A stretch of 53,699 nt of DNA from Flavobacteriaceae bacterium (GCA_947459635.1 CANHEA010000007.1:1-53699), one strand, 5' to 3'; positions 44,069-53,448 are shown, counted from the stretch's first letter. The notes: generated from the sequence alone by a model not told the origin. Made by a program: numbers and translations.

Positions 44069-44998
44069 ATGAAGTTCCCCAAAGTCCATGCGCTGCAACA
44101 AATTGCTGATTTACTTCAATGTGAATTCGTAGGTGATGCTAATTTTACTGTGTCTGGCATGAATGAAATTCACGTCGTAGAACCTGGAGATATTGTCTTT
44201 GTTGATCATCCGAAGTATTACGATAAAGCATTGCAATCAGCGGCAACCATTGTTTTAATCAATAAAAAAGTAGATTGTCCGGAAGGCAAAGCGTTGCTGA
44301 TTTCTGATGATCCATTTAGAGATTTTAATACGTTGACGCGTCATTTTATGCCGTTTCAAGCGTCAAATGTTTCGATAGCAGTGACAGCAAAAATAGGCGA
44401 GGGCACCATTATTCAACCCAACGCCTTTGTAGGAAATCATGTGACGATTGGAAAGAATTGCTTGATTCATTCAAATGTTGCCATTTATGACCACACGGTC
44501 ATTGGCGACAATGTTATTATTCATGCGGGAACTGTTTTAGGTGGAGATGCATTCTATTATAAAAAACGACCAGATGGTTTCGATCAATTGTTATCAGGTG
44601 GGCGCGTCGTAATTCACGATAATGTTGGAATTGGAGCTTTATGTACAATAGACAAAGGTGTGACTGGAGATACAACCATCGGTGAAGGAACCAAATTAGA
44701 CAATCAGGTGCACGTTGGACACGACACAGTCATTGGAAAAAAATGTCTGATTGCTTCACAAACCGGAATTGCAGGCTGTGTGATTATTGAAGATGAAGTG
44801 ACATTGTGGGGACAAGTTGGAACTACAAGTGGAATTACCATTGGAGCCAAAGCGGTGATCATGGGGCAAACTGGCGTGACCAAATCGGTGGAAGGCGGCA
44901 AATCGTACTTCGGAACACCGATTGAAGAATCTCGGGAGAAATTGAAGCAATTGGCAAACGTGAAGAGAATACCAGAAATTTTAAACAAATTAAAGTAA
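44069..44998 (+). CDS. Second LpxD-like acyltransferase (second active-site His replaced)
   Basis: A 309-residue left-handed beta-helix protein annotated by homology as an LpxD. It has the N-terminal LpxD domain (QIADLLQCEFVGDANFTVSG, PGDIVFVDHPKYY), hexapeptide repeats, and His218 in VHVGHDTVIG at the position of the catalytic His242 of the first LpxD. The second conserved His (279 in the first LpxD) is Gly255 here (GQVGTTSGITIG). So acyl transfer to the usual substrate is doubtful. It may act on another sugar nucleotide or be a non-catalytic homologue. Sits between efp and an NTF2-like gene. Confidence 0.88.
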   Translation: MKFPKVHALQQIADLLQCEFVGDANFTVSGMNEIHVVEPGDIVFVDHPKYYDKALQSAATIVLINKKVDCPEGKALLISDDPFRDFNTLTRHFMPFQASNVSIAVTAKIGEGTIIQPNAFVGNHVTIGKNCLIHSNVAIYDHTVIGDNVIIHAGTVLGGDAFYYKKRPDGFDQLLSGGRVVIHDNVGIGALCTIDKGVTGDTTIGEGTKLDNQVHVGHDTVIGKKCLIASQTGIAGCVIIEDEVTLWGQVGTTSGITIGAKAVIMGQTGVTKSVEGGKSYFGTPIEESREKLKQLANVKRIPEILNKLK

Positions 44999-44999
44999 A

Positions 45000-45362
45000 A
45001 TGTCTGCAAAGAAATTAATTCAAGATTTTTATAAATCGGAGGCACTTATCAATAGTGAATTGATGCGTACTTATTTGCATCCAGAGGTACTTTTAGATTG
45101 GAATAGTAGTACGGGATTCAAGCAATTGAATTACAAAGAAATTCTAGATCTAACCACAGAATTAGGTAAAGCATATGTACGTTCAAAAGCGAGAGTTACT
45201 CATCTTGTAAAAGAAGGTGATCAAATTGCAGTACGTTATTCTCATTATATAAAAACTGTTGAGAATCCCCGTGAAGAGATGCTTTTAGCGCATTTTATGG
45301 TCATTTGGGAAGTAAAAGACAATCTTTTATACCGTGGATTTCAACTGAGTCAATTGCCATAA
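45000..45362 (+). CDS. NTF2-like (SnoaL-type) protein
   Basis: A 120-residue small protein with the pattern of an NTF2-like cone-shaped fold: LIQDFYKSEALINSELMRTYLHPEVLLDWNSS, the tandem AYVRSKARVTHLVKEGDQIAVRYSHY strands, and LLAHFMVIWEVKDNLLYRGFQLSQLP at the end. No signal peptide or membrane segment. One base separates its start from the stop of the second LpxD-like gene, so it is translationally linked. Function unknown. Confidence 0.8.
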   Translation: MSAKKLIQDFYKSEALINSELMRTYLHPEVLLDWNSSTGFKQLNYKEILDLTTELGKAYVRSKARVTHLVKEGDQIAVRYSHYIKTVENPREEMLLAHFMVIWEVKDNLLYRGFQLSQLP

Positions 45363-45402
45363 ATATTTAGAAAATAAACTTTAAAAGTAAATGTGAATCA
45401 CT

Positions 45403-45410
45403 TACTTTTG
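45403..45410 (+). promoter_or_regulatory. -7 box for sucD
   Basis: TACTTTTG matches TAnnTTTG exactly, 33 bases before the sucD ATG, in the 81-base gap after the NTF2-like gene. It gives sucD its own promoter. Confidence 0.6.
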
Positions 45411-45443
45411 CATCACCAATAAAAAATACAAAAACAAAATACT

Positions 45444-46316
45444 ATGAGTGTTTTAGTCAACAAAGATTCCAAAATAATTGTGCAAGGTTTTACCGGAAGT
45501 GAAGGAACTTTTCACGCGTCGCAAATGATTGAATATGGTACGAATGTCGTAGGTGGCGTAACTCCCGGAAAAGGAGGAACGACTCATTTAGACCGACCTG
45601 TTTTCAACACAGTAATGGATGCAGTTGAAAAAGCTGGTGCAGATACAACCATTATTTTCGTTCCGCCCGCTTTTGCCGCAGACGCGATTATGGAGGCTGC
45701 CGATGCTGGAATCAAGGTGATTATTACCATTACTGAAGGTATTCCCGTAGCGGATATGATTAAAGCGAACGAATATATCAAAGAAAGAAATTGTACGTTA
45801 ATTGGACCAAATTGCCCAGGCGTAATTACACCAGGTGAAGCCAAAGTAGGTATCATGCCAGGTTTCGTTTTCAAAAAAGGAAATGTCGGTATTGTTTCTA
45901 AATCAGGAACGTTAACCTATGAAGCAGCAGACCAAGTCGTAAAACAAGGTATGGGAATTACAACAGCCATCGGAATTGGTGGTGACCCGATTATCGGAAC
46001 TACTACCAAAGCAGCAGTTGAATTATTGATGAACGATCCAGAAACCAAATGCATCGTGATGATTGGTGAAATTGGAGGTCAATTAGAAGCTGACGCCGCC
46101 AAATGGATAAAAGCAGACGGAAACAGAAAACCAGTTGTGGGATTCATCGCTGGTGAAACCGCTCCAAAAGGAAGAACCATGGGACATGCCGGTGCGATTG
46201 TTGGTGGTTCAGACGACACTGCTGAAGCGAAAAAACGAATCATGAGAGAATGTGGAATTCACGTAGTAGATTCTCCAGCAGAAATTGGAAAGAAAGTGAA
46301 AGAAATTATGGGATAA
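45444..46316 (+). CDS. sucD: Succinate-CoA ligase alpha subunit
   Basis: A 290-residue alpha subunit of succinyl-CoA synthetase, which makes succinate and nucleoside triphosphate in the TCA cycle. The CoA-binding domain has [20 protein letters not shown] and [13 protein letters not shown]. The phosphohistidine is in [15 protein letters not shown] context ([13 protein letters not shown]). [20 protein letters not shown] is diagnostic. Full length. The beta subunit (sucC) is not in the window. It has its own -7 box and a terminator. Confidence 0.97.
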   Translation: MSVLVNKDSKIIVQGFTGSEGTFHASQMIEYGTNVVGGVTPGKGGTTHLDRPVFNTVMDAVEKAGADTTIIFVPPAFAADAIMEAADAGIKVIITITEGIPVADMIKANEYIKERNCTLIGPNCPGVITPGEAKVGIMPGFVFKKGNVGIVSKSGTLTYEAADQVVKQGMGITTAIGIGGDPIIGTTTKAAVELLMNDPETKCIVMIGEIGGQLEADAAKWIKADGNRKPVVGFIAGETAPKGRTMGHAGAIVGGSDDTAEAKKRIMRECGIHVVDSPAEIGKKVKEIMG

Positions 46317-46330
46317 TTTTGAAAGAAATT

Positions 46331-46354
46331 GTCTTCCCGAGCGCAGTCGAGGGA
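46331..46354. repeat. CGAGCGCAGTCGAGGGA-type intergenic word
   Basis: GTCTTCCCGAGCGCAGTCGAGGGACC, a short repeat of a kind I recall from many bacterial intergenic regions. It lies between the sucD stop and its terminator. One copy only in this window, so the call rests on recall. Confidence 0.4.
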
Positions 46355-46361
46355 CCAATAT

Positions 46362-46390
46362 AAAGCTCCTGTTTATGGAGCTTTTTTCTT
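46362..46390 (+). terminator. Terminator after sucD
   Basis: AAAGCTCC (46362-46369) pairs with GGAGCTTT (46377-46384) around TGTTTAT, followed by a run of T. Confidence 0.85.
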
Positions 46391-46408
46391 AAATTAAAAT
46401 AACAAACA

Positions 46409-46435
46409 CTTTGTGCCTTAGGGCCTTTGTGGCTA
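46409..46435. repeat. CTTTGTGCC-type intergenic word
   Basis: ACTTTGTGCCTTAGGGCCTTTGTGGCT, a dispersed word type I recall from Bacteroidota intergenic DNA, containing two near-copies of CTTTGTG. It lies 11 bases before the GIY-YIG-like gene. A TTG inside it would extend that gene and is judged not to be the start. Confidence 0.55.
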
Positions 46436-46446
46436 AACAAAATAAT

Positions 46447-46875
46447 ATGTATAAAGAATTAACAAAGTTCAAAACCAACAATCATTTCAACTTTACCGTT
46501 GATAACAATCTAGAAGAAGTTTGTAACGCGAGTGAAAATGGAAGCGGGGTGTTTCTAGTGTATGCCGCAGATGGAGAAGAGAAAGAACTCATTATGGTCG
46601 GTTCAACTGGAACGATTCAAAATGACGGTTCCTTAAAAAGCAAAAATGGTGGACTGTACGATAAAATTGTCAATGGACACCAATTCGCCAAAACGGGTCG
46701 CAAGTATTCTTGGCCAGCGCAAATGAAATTGGAAAAAATCGCTCGCTTGGAAGTGTATTGGTACGAAACATTCAATGCTAAGAACAAATTCATTCCGACG
46801 TATGTTGAAGGTTTGATTTTGCAGAAGTTCTTGGATGAAAATGGGAAGTTGCCACGGTGGAATGTGGCATTCTAA
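46447..46875 (+). CDS. Small protein with a GIY-YIG-like core
   Basis: A 142-residue cytoplasmic protein. The pattern GVFLVYAADGEEKELIMVGSTG resembles the two strands of the GIY-YIG nuclease core (GVY...YVGKT), with a following basic helix, and Glu in TYVEGLILQKFLD could be the metal ligand. The end is LPRWNVAF. Tyrosines of the classical motif are altered (Phe and Met), so activity is uncertain. ATG at 46447 is chosen. An earlier in-frame TTG at 46411 lies inside a repeat word. Not recognised with certainty. Confidence 0.6.
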   Translation: MYKELTKFKTNNHFNFTVDNNLEEVCNASENGSGVFLVYAADGEEKELIMVGSTGTIQNDGSLKSKNGGLYDKIVNGHQFAKTGRKYSWPAQMKLEKIARLEVYWYETFNAKNKFIPTYVEGLILQKFLDENGKLPRWNVAF

Positions 46876-46885
46876 ACTATTGCGC

Positions 46886-46893
46886 TACATTTG
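46886..46893 (+). promoter_or_regulatory. -7 box for LRR gene 1
   Basis: TACATTTG matches TAnnTTTG exactly, 28 bases before the ATG at 46922. Confidence 0.55.
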
Positions 46894-46921
46894 TAAGTAT
46901 CTAAACAATAATCACTAAGCT

Positions 46922-49240
46922 ATGAAACATCTTTATTTTCTCTTGTTATTAATTTGTCTTTCGAATACGGTGCAGTCTCAAGTCATCGTTTTTCCAGATC
47001 CTAATTTTAAAACAAAATTATTAATGTCAAGTACTACTAGTCTTATGGCTCTTGATAGTAATGATAACAAAATCAAAATTGATGCGAATGGCAATAATGA
47101 AATAGAAGTCAGCGAAGCCCAACTTGTTTATAAACTTAATGTTGAGTATGGTGCGGGAATGAACTATTCTGCTAGAATATCAAATTTTACTGGGATTTCC
47201 AATTTCTCCTCTTTAAGAGAATTGAAAACCGTTGGAAATAATGCCCCTTCATTGGATGTTAGTAGCTTATCAATGTTAGAGACGCTTAATTGTCGTGAAG
47301 CGACATTAACATCATTAAATGTGAATGGCTTGTCACTTCTTACTAGTTTAGAATGCCAATCGAATGCTTTAACGACGCTTAATATAAGCAGTCTTGTCAA
47401 TTTGCAAGTGCTCGATTGTTCCAATAACTACTTAACGACTTTGGATGCAACCAACGCAGATCTAGTGTACATAAATTGTAGGACCAATTATTTAACCGCG
47501 CTCAATTTAGGCGTGCTACCCAATCTAACCCAATTGCTCTGCAATAATAATCAATTGACTACACTTGATATTAGCGGAATGAATTCACTAATGGAATTGT
47601 ATTGTCACAACAATCAATTTACCATATTGGATATCAACAATAAAACACAACTTACTCATTTTGAGGCTTCGGGAAATCCTTTATTAGAAGTGATTTTAAT
47701 GAAGAATTGTGGATTGAATGCGAATAATATTGGATTTGGTGCGCTGACATTAAGTACGGGAAGCGATTCGCATTTGCGCTACATTTGTATTGAAGACGAA
47801 AAGAGAAATACCATTTACAGTTATTTAAGCAGTTTTGACATCGTTGGCGTTATTGTTAATTCATATTGTACTTTTGGGCCCAGTGGTGTCTTCTATGTAA
47901 TCAATGGTAATATCAAGTATGATTTCAATTTTAACGGATGTGATGCTAGTGATCCCTCGAATCCAGATATACGATTAAGTATTAATAATGGTATTAATTT
48001 TGGCGCGATTTATCCAAATGCATTAGGCAATTATTATGTACCGGTTCAAGGTAGTACTCAGACCGTCATTCCAGTGATCGAAAATCCAAATTATTTTGAT
48101 ATTTATCCGCCCAATTTTTCAGTTCAATTTCCATTGAATGTAAGTCCATATACCCAAAATTTTTGTATCACTCCCAATGGAGTGCATCCAGATTTAGAAA
48201 TAATAATTATTCCTGTCAGTAGCGCCAGACCTGGTTTTGATGTCACTTTGAAAATTAAATATAGAAACAAAGGCACAAATGTTCAATCAGGTTCTATTAA
48301 TTTTGTCTTTAATGATGCTGTTTTGGATTTCATTTCGAGTAATCCAATTGTTGCAAGTCAAGCGCTGAATACACTATCATGGAATTACACCAACTTAAGT
48401 CCATTTGAAACTCGTGAGATTTTTATCACTTTAAATTTGAATTCTCCAGTTGAAGATCCTCCCGTGACAGGTGGATATATTTTGAACTATTCCGCGTCAA
48501 TCAGTTCACCTGCAGTTGAAGAAACACCAAACGATAATATTTTTGACTTCCGTCAAGTGGTTAGCAATTCCTTTGATCCGAACGACAAAACTTGTATTGA
48601 AGGCGCCACTATAACACCAAGTATGGTTGGGAAATACGTGCATTATAAGATTCTTTTTGAAAATACTGGAACCGCCAATGCCACCAATATTGTGGTACAG
48701 GACATTATCGATTTAAGTAAATTTGATATCAATTCACTAGCGCCCATTGATAGTAGCCATCCTTTTGTTACGAAAATATCCAATACAAATACAGTCGCTT
48801 TTATTTTTGAGAATATCAATCTACCATTTGCAGATGGTGTTAATGACGGATACGTAGCATTTAGAATAAAAACAAAACCGACGCTAGTAGAAGGTAACAC
48901 TTTTAGTAATAGTGCTTCTATTTTCTTCGACTACAATGCGCCAATCATTACCAATACCGCAGTAACAACAGTGGCAGCTTTGGCCAACAGTAATTTTCAG
49001 TTTGAAACGTATTTTAAAATATGTCCAAACCCAGTTAGTTCGGTGCTAAATATTGAAGTAAAAAAACAAATTTATATTTCAGAAATAAGTATTTACAATG
49101 CCTTGGGGCAAATCGTACTGCTGATTCCAAATGCAAAAGACGTTAATGCGGTAGATGTTTCCAATCTGAAAACTGGAAACTATTTTATTAAAATACAATC
49201 GGATAAAGGAACATCAAATACTAAATTTATGAAGGATTAG
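46922..49240 (+). CDS. LRR T9SS cargo protein with DUF7619-like domain
   Basis: A 772-residue secreted protein. Signal peptide at about 1-20. N-cap with EF-hand-like loop DANGNNEIEVSE (Asp54 to Glu65). About ten leucine-rich repeats of about 21 residues at 80-260 (LDCSNNYLTTLDATNADL, LLCNNNQLTTLDISGM). A middle region is followed by a DUF7619-like domain at about 550-680, with SFDPNDKTCIEG at its edge and YKILFENTGTANATNIVV. A T9SS type A sorting domain ends the protein (YFKICPNPVSSVL ... NTKFMKD), with Cys-Pro where Tyr-Pro is usual. First of three LRR paralogues. Confidence 0.88.
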   Translation: MKHLYFLLLLICLSNTVQSQVIVFPDPNFKTKLLMSSTTSLMALDSNDNKIKIDANGNNEIEVSEAQLVYKLNVEYGAGMNYSARISNFTGISNFSSLRELKTVGNNAPSLDVSSLSMLETLNCREATLTSLNVNGLSLLTSLECQSNALTTLNISSLVNLQVLDCSNNYLTTLDATNADLVYINCRTNYLTALNLGVLPNLTQLLCNNNQLTTLDISGMNSLMELYCHNNQFTILDINNKTQLTHFEASGNPLLEVILMKNCGLNANNIGFGALTLSTGSDSHLRYICIEDEKRNTIYSYLSSFDIVGVIVNSYCTFGPSGVFYVINGNIKYDFNFNGCDASDPSNPDIRLSINNGINFGAIYPNALGNYYVPVQGSTQTVIPVIENPNYFDIYPPNFSVQFPLNVSPYTQNFCITPNGVHPDLEIIIIPVSSARPGFDVTLKIKYRNKGTNVQSGSINFVFNDAVLDFISSNPIVASQALNTLSWNYTNLSPFETREIFITLNLNSPVEDPPVTGGYILNYSASISSPAVEETPNDNIFDFRQVVSNSFDPNDKTCIEGATITPSMVGKYVHYKILFENTGTANATNIVVQDIIDLSKFDINSLAPIDSSHPFVTKISNTNTVAFIFENINLPFADGVNDGYVAFRIKTKPTLVEGNTFSNSASIFFDYNAPIITNTAVTTVAALANSNFQFETYFKICPNPVSSVLNIEVKKQIYISEISIYNALGQIVLLIPNAKDVNAVDVSNLKTGNYFIKIQSDKGTSNTKFMKD

Positions 49241-49376
49241 AAATCTAGATGGACAGTTTTGATGCCCTACAGTTTAGTTCAGATGAAACTATAAAAAAAT
49301 GGCAAGCTTGGAAGTCTAGTTAGTAACTTTAATTGAAACATAGATTAAGACTTAATACAAAATATAAAACAGCACT

Positions 49377-50471
49377 ATGAAAAACTATTTCACATTAATA
49401 GCACTTACTTTAGGTCTTTTTGTAAAGGCGCAAATCGTAAATATTCCAGATGCAAATTTTAAATCTAAATTATTAGCGGCAGACACAAGCAATAATATTG
49501 CGATAGGAATCGACGGTTTTTCAATAAATATCGACACTAATAACAACAGTGAAATAGAAGTTGCTGAAGCATTAGAGGTCTATGAATTGTATGTCGATAA
49601 TTCGAATATTGCAAATCTAACTGGAATTGCAGCATTTTCAAATCTTACAATAGTAGAATGTTGGAGTAATCAACTCACTAATCTAAATCTATCTGGTCTG
49701 TCTAATTTAATTTATTTGGATTGTCGTGCTAATCAAATTTCAGATTTGAATTTAACAGGATTAACTAGTTTAACAGGTATTGAATGCGGGATAAATCAGC
49801 TAACATCATTAAATCTGGCAGGCTTAAACCTAGAAGCTTTGGTATGCGAAGTCAATCAAATTCAGAGCCTAGATTTATCGCAACAAACCAATTTACAGGT
49901 TTTGCAATGCGACAGCAACCAGTTGACGTCGCTGGATCTTTCTGGGTTAAACCAGATCAATTATTTAATATGCAATTCGAATTTATTCACCACTTTAGAT
50001 GTTTCTAACTTAATACTTTTAGATACTTTTGTTTTCGACTCTAATCCAAATTTGACGCATGTAAATCTAAAAAATGGTTCGATTGAATTTTTTGTAACAT
50101 TTGATAATTGTCCTAATTTAGTTGGATTATGTGCAGATCCTGGGCAAATTACACAAATTCAAGATTTAGTTACGCAGTACAATTTTTCAAATTGCACGGT
50201 AAGTTCAGATTGTATTTTGAATACTAGCAGCTTTGCAAATGCTGATTCTTTTAAGATTTATCCAAACCCTGTTAGTTCTATATTGAATTTTGAATTTTCG
50301 GCTGATGCAAAGATTTATTCAATTTCAGTTTACAATAACTTAGGGCAATTGGTCTTGAAATCATCAAACGCTAAAGCTACTTTGGAGGTTTCAAGCCTGA
50401 AAACGGGTAATTACTGGATCAGAATAAATACCAATCAAGGGATTTCAAATTCCAAGTTTATCAAACTATAA
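49377..50471 (+). CDS. LRR T9SS cargo protein (LRR gene 2)
   Basis: A 364-residue secreted protein. Signal peptide at 1-19 (ending FVKAQ). N-cap with EF-hand-like loop DTNNNSEIEVAE (Asp53 to Glu64). About seven leucine-rich repeats at 75-220, for example LTNLNLSGLSNLIYLDCRAN and LQCDSNQLTSLDLSGLNQIN. A short spacer has a Cys pair (LCADPG, CTVSSDC). A T9SS sorting domain closes it (YPNPVSSILNFEF ... ISNSKFIKL). The shortest of the three LRR proteins; no DUF7619 domain. Found 137 bases after LRR gene 1; a terminator is not obvious between them. Confidence 0.9.
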   Translation: MKNYFTLIALTLGLFVKAQIVNIPDANFKSKLLAADTSNNIAIGIDGFSINIDTNNNSEIEVAEALEVYELYVDNSNIANLTGIAAFSNLTIVECWSNQLTNLNLSGLSNLIYLDCRANQISDLNLTGLTSLTGIECGINQLTSLNLAGLNLEALVCEVNQIQSLDLSQQTNLQVLQCDSNQLTSLDLSGLNQINYLICNSNLFTTLDVSNLILLDTFVFDSNPNLTHVNLKNGSIEFFVTFDNCPNLVGLCADPGQITQIQDLVTQYNFSNCTVSSDCILNTSSFANADSFKIYPNPVSSILNFEFSADAKIYSISVYNNLGQLVLKSSNAKATLEVSSLKTGNYWIRINTNQGISNSKFIKL

Positions 50472-50553
50472 ACTTTTGGGTTTAGCCGATTTTTAATAGG
50501 TTATTAATTCATAATATTATTCTGTTCGCATTCATCACAATTAAATACATATT

Positions 50554-51834
50554 ATGAGATACAATTTCCTTTTTATTTTAGCAATTTCCTTTTTATCAAG
50601 TGGGCAGACTATTCAATTTGCTGATCCAATATTCAAAGCGAAATTAGTTGCTGCAAGTCCCAACAATTCTACTGCTCAAAATGCGGCAGGAAGCAACATC
50701 ACAATTGATTTGAATGGAAATGGCGAAATTGAAGTGGCTGAAGCCTCAGTTGTATCAGTACTAAACCTTTACGCATCTTCTATTACAGATATTACTGGTA
50801 TTAATTCTTTTTCTAATCTTAAGACCTTGCTTTGTTCCCAGAATCAAATCGAATCGATTGATGTCACTGGGCTTCAATTGCTGGAAAACCTGCAGTGTAT
50901 GGAAAGTGAAATTAGTTCTATCGATGTATCTAATTTAGTACATCTAAAATATATCTTATGTTATGATAATGCACTGTCTTCAATTAATTTAAGTGGTTGT
51001 ACTGGACTAGTTTACTTGTCGGCTTATAATAACATGCTAACTTCACTAGAAATAGGGCAATGTCCCAATCTCCAAACTTTGGACTGTTGGGAAAATCAAT
51101 TAACTTCTTTGAACGTTAATCACCTTTCTGGTCTTAAATATTTATATTGTTACAGAAATCAGTTGACCGCACTCGATTTAAGCGGGATGTCGAATCTTTT
51201 GGGATTCTCCTGTGTAGAAAATCAAATTAGTTCATTAAATCTTTCTGGTTTAACTAATCTTCAGGATTTAAGTGTACGTGATAATTTGTTAACATCAGTA
51301 GACTTAAGTGACCTTACCAACCTTTTTTATTTTCTAGGCAATAACAATTACTTGACAACTTTAGATTGCTCTAATCTGCCGCACTTGTTAACAGTATATT
51401 GCTTTAATAACTTGTTGACCTATCTAAACGTAAAAAATGGCTCAAATGAAACGGCAGTCGCTTTTTATGGAAATCCAAATTTGCAATTTATTTGTGCAGA
51501 TACGCCGCAACTAGCAACAATTACTGCTAGTGCAATTCAAAATGGTAATGTTAATTGCCAAATTGATGATGTTTGTACACTTTCAAACAATGAGTTTGTA
51601 GCAAGCTACCCACTTGTAATTTCTCCAAATCCAGTTTCAGATGTACTGAATATTAATGTAGATGCAGACATTAAATCAGTTGTAATTTTCAATTCACTTG
51701 GACAATTAATTGCAAATATTGCAGATGTGACGAAGGTCAATTTGATTGATGTTTCAACTCTCAAAACAGGTAGCTATTTCGTAAAAATAAATACCAAGAA
51801 AGGGACATTTAATACCAAGTTTATCAAACTATAA
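50554..51834 (+). CDS. LRR T9SS cargo protein (LRR gene 3)
   Basis: A 426-residue secreted protein. Signal peptide at about 1-17 (ending LSSGQ). N-cap with EF-hand-like loop DLNGNGEIEVAE (Asp52 to Glu63), the best match of the three. About ten leucine-rich repeats at 75-300 (LLCSQNQIESIDVTGLQLLE, LDCWENQLTSLNVNHLSGLK). A Cys pair follows (FICADTP, NCQIDDVC), as in gene 2. T9SS sorting domain at about 355-426 (ISPNPVSDVLNIN ... FNTKFIKL), with Ser-Pro where Tyr-Pro is usual. Terminated by the hairpin at 51853. Confidence 0.9.
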   Translation: MRYNFLFILAISFLSSGQTIQFADPIFKAKLVAASPNNSTAQNAAGSNITIDLNGNGEIEVAEASVVSVLNLYASSITDITGINSFSNLKTLLCSQNQIESIDVTGLQLLENLQCMESEISSIDVSNLVHLKYILCYDNALSSINLSGCTGLVYLSAYNNMLTSLEIGQCPNLQTLDCWENQLTSLNVNHLSGLKYLYCYRNQLTALDLSGMSNLLGFSCVENQISSLNLSGLTNLQDLSVRDNLLTSVDLSDLTNLFYFLGNNNYLTTLDCSNLPHLLTVYCFNNLLTYLNVKNGSNETAVAFYGNPNLQFICADTPQLATITASAIQNGNVNCQIDDVCTLSNNEFVASYPLVISPNPVSDVLNINVDADIKSVVIFNSLGQLIANIADVTKVNLIDVSTLKTGSYFVKINTKKGTFNTKFIKL

Positions 51835-51852
51835 ACGGATTGGTTTCAATAA

Positions 51853-51880
51853 AAAAACCTGCTGTAAAGCAGGTTTTTTT
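51853..51880 (+). terminator. Bidirectional terminator between LRR gene 3 and fumC
   Basis: AAAAAACCTGC and GCAGGTTTTTTT pair around TGTAAA. With A-rich and T-rich flanks it can end both the rightward LRR transcript and the leftward fumC transcript, whose stop is at 51902. Confidence 0.85.
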
Positions 51881-51901
51881 TATTCAATTATCAATAATCA
51901 A

Positions 51902-53299
51902 TTACTTCAAACTTCCCACCATTTCTTCCGGCTTCACCCAAGCATCAAAATCTTCCGCACTAACATAACCTAAACGAACCGCCTCGTCTTTCAGAGTTGT
52001 TCCGTTTTTATGCGCCGTTTGCGCAATTTCAGCGGATTTGTAATAACCAATTTTTGTATTTAAAGCGGTGACCAACATCAAGGAATTGTCTACCAATTCT
52101 TTGATGCGTTTGTAATTTGGTTCAATGCCGCTCGCACAATGTTCCTCAAACGACAAACAAGCATCGCCTAAAAGTCTCGCCGATTGCAAGAAGTTCGCCG
52201 CCATGACCGGTTTAAAAACGTTCAATTCGTAATGTCCTTGCATGCCGCCAACACTAATGGCGACGTCGTTTCCGATGACTTGCGCACAAACCATCGTCAG
52301 TGCTTCACATTGCGTTGGATTTACTTTTCCTGGCATAATGGAAGATCCTGGTTCATTTTCTGGAATTAAGATTTCACCAATTCCGGAACGTGGACCCGAA
52401 GCCAGCATTCGAACGTCATTAGCGATTTTGTTTAGTGAAACCGCCAATTGTTTTAGAGCGCCGTGACTTTCTACAATTGCGTCGTGCGAAGCCAAAGCTT
52501 CAAATTTGTTGGGTGCCGTTACAAACGGATGGCCGGTAAATTGGGCAATATATTCGGCAACTTTCACGTCGTAACCATCAGGCGTATTCAATCCAGTGCC
52601 GACAGCGGTTCCGCCCAATGCTACTTCTGAAAGATGTGATAAGGTATTTTTTAGTGCTTTAATGCCGTAATTCAATTGGGCAACGTAACCAGAGATTTCT
52701 TGTCCAAGGGTTAAAGGCGTCGCATCCATCAGGTGTGTTCGACCAATTTTTACAACGTTATTGTATGCAACTGCTTTTGCGTGTAATGTATCTCGCAATT
52801 TCTCCACACCAGGAATAGTCGTTTCAACAACCGCCTTATAAGCCGCAATATGCATTCCGGTTGGGAAAGTGTCATTAGAAGATTGCGATTTGTTGACGTC
52901 ATCGTTAGCCTTTACCACCGGTTCGCCTTCGCCAATTTTGAAACCTGCCAATACCTGCGCACGATTTGCCACCACTTCATTGACGTTCATATTGCTTTGC
53001 GTTCCAGAACCTGTTTGCCAAATCACTAATGGAAATTGATCATCGAGTTTTCCAGCCAAAATCTCGTCGCAAACGGCAGCAATCGCATTGCGTTTTTCGG
53101 TTGATAATACGCCTAAGTCGCAATTGGCATAAGCCGCAGCTTTCTTTAAATACGCAAAACCTTCTATGATTTCTTTGGGCATGGATGCCGATGGACCGAT
53201 TTTGAAGTTATTTCTAGATCGCTCGGTTTGCGCTCCCCAATACTTATCAGCTGGGACTTTCACTTCACCCATGGTGTCTTTTTCAATTCTGTATTCCAT
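51902..53299 (-). CDS. fumC: Class II fumarate hydratase
   Basis: A 465-residue fumarase that converts fumarate to malate in the TCA cycle. Signature [17 protein letters not shown] holds the active-site loop, and [29 protein letters not shown] and [16 protein letters not shown] are present. Start is placed at the ATG at 53299 ([16 protein letters not shown]). A longer in-frame reading to 53422 would add 41 residues encoded by GTTGTAAGTT and palindromic repeat DNA, with no homology. Iron-independent class II type. Confidence 0.96.
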   Translation of the reverse strand: MEYRIEKDTMGEVKVPADKYWGAQTERSRNNFKIGPSASMPKEIIEGFAYLKKAAAYANCDLGVLSTEKRNAIAAVCDEILAGKLDDQFPLVIWQTGSGTQSNMNVNEVVANRAQVLAGFKIGEGEPVVKANDDVNKSQSSNDTFPTGMHIAAYKAVVETTIPGVEKLRDTLHAKAVAYNNVVKIGRTHLMDATPLTLGQEISGYVAQLNYGIKALKNTLSHLSEVALGGTAVGTGLNTPDGYDVKVAEYIAQFTGHPFVTAPNKFEALASHDAIVESHGALKQLAVSLNKIANDVRMLASGPRSGIGEILIPENEPGSSIMPGKVNPTQCEALTMVCAQVIGNDVAISVGGMQGHYELNVFKPVMAANFLQSARLLGDACLSFEEHCASGIEPNYKRIKELVDNSLMLVTALNTKIGYYKSAEIAQTAHKNGTTLKDEAVRLGYVSAEDFDAWVKPEEMVGSLK

Positions 53300-53317
53300 T
53301 GTTTTTTTGTTATATGT

Positions 53318-53347
53318 TATAGTTGTAAGTTGTATGTTGTAAGTTTT
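53318..53347. repeat. GTTGTAAGTT low-complexity tract upstream of fumC
   Basis: About 30 bases of tandem, imperfect TTATAGTTGTAAGTTGTATGTTG units, related to the tracts at 29699-29746 and 29839-29879. Confidence 0.6.
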
Positions 53348-53348
53348 T

Positions 53349-53443
53349 GGGCGTTTCCCTACGGGCAGTCGGCTTATCAGCCTCGTGTCCCTTCGGGTCG
53401 GGCTTTTCGCAGTGCGCGGCACTTTGCTTCAATCCCTAACGCG
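53349..53443. repeat. GGGCGTTTCCC... palindromic block upstream of fumC
   Basis: About 95 bases that are markedly GC-richer than the window. It begins GGGCGTTTCCCTACGGG, contains GTGTCCCTTCGGGTCGGG, and ends CAATCCCTAACGCG. It directly precedes hairpin repeat copy E, so the two make one composite of about 190 bases. I recall the opening and closing words (GGGCGTT and CCCTAACGC) from other flavobacterial intergenic DNA. Confidence 0.6.
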
Positions 53444-53448
53444 AGCCC

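Noticed and set aside
46411..46446. TTG start adding 12 residues to the GIY-YIG-like gene
   Set aside because: The added part lies in a CTTTGTGCC repeat word; the ATG at 46447 gives a normal start.
46922..51834. LRR genes as internalin-like virulence factors
   Set aside because: LRR proteins with T9SS signals are common in harmless Bacteroidota; nothing in the sequence points to host binding.
53300..53422. Fumarase reading extended upstream to 53422
   Set aside because: The extra 41 residues are encoded by GTTGTAAGTT and palindromic repeat DNA and have no homology; the conserved fumarase start is MEYRIEKD at 53299.
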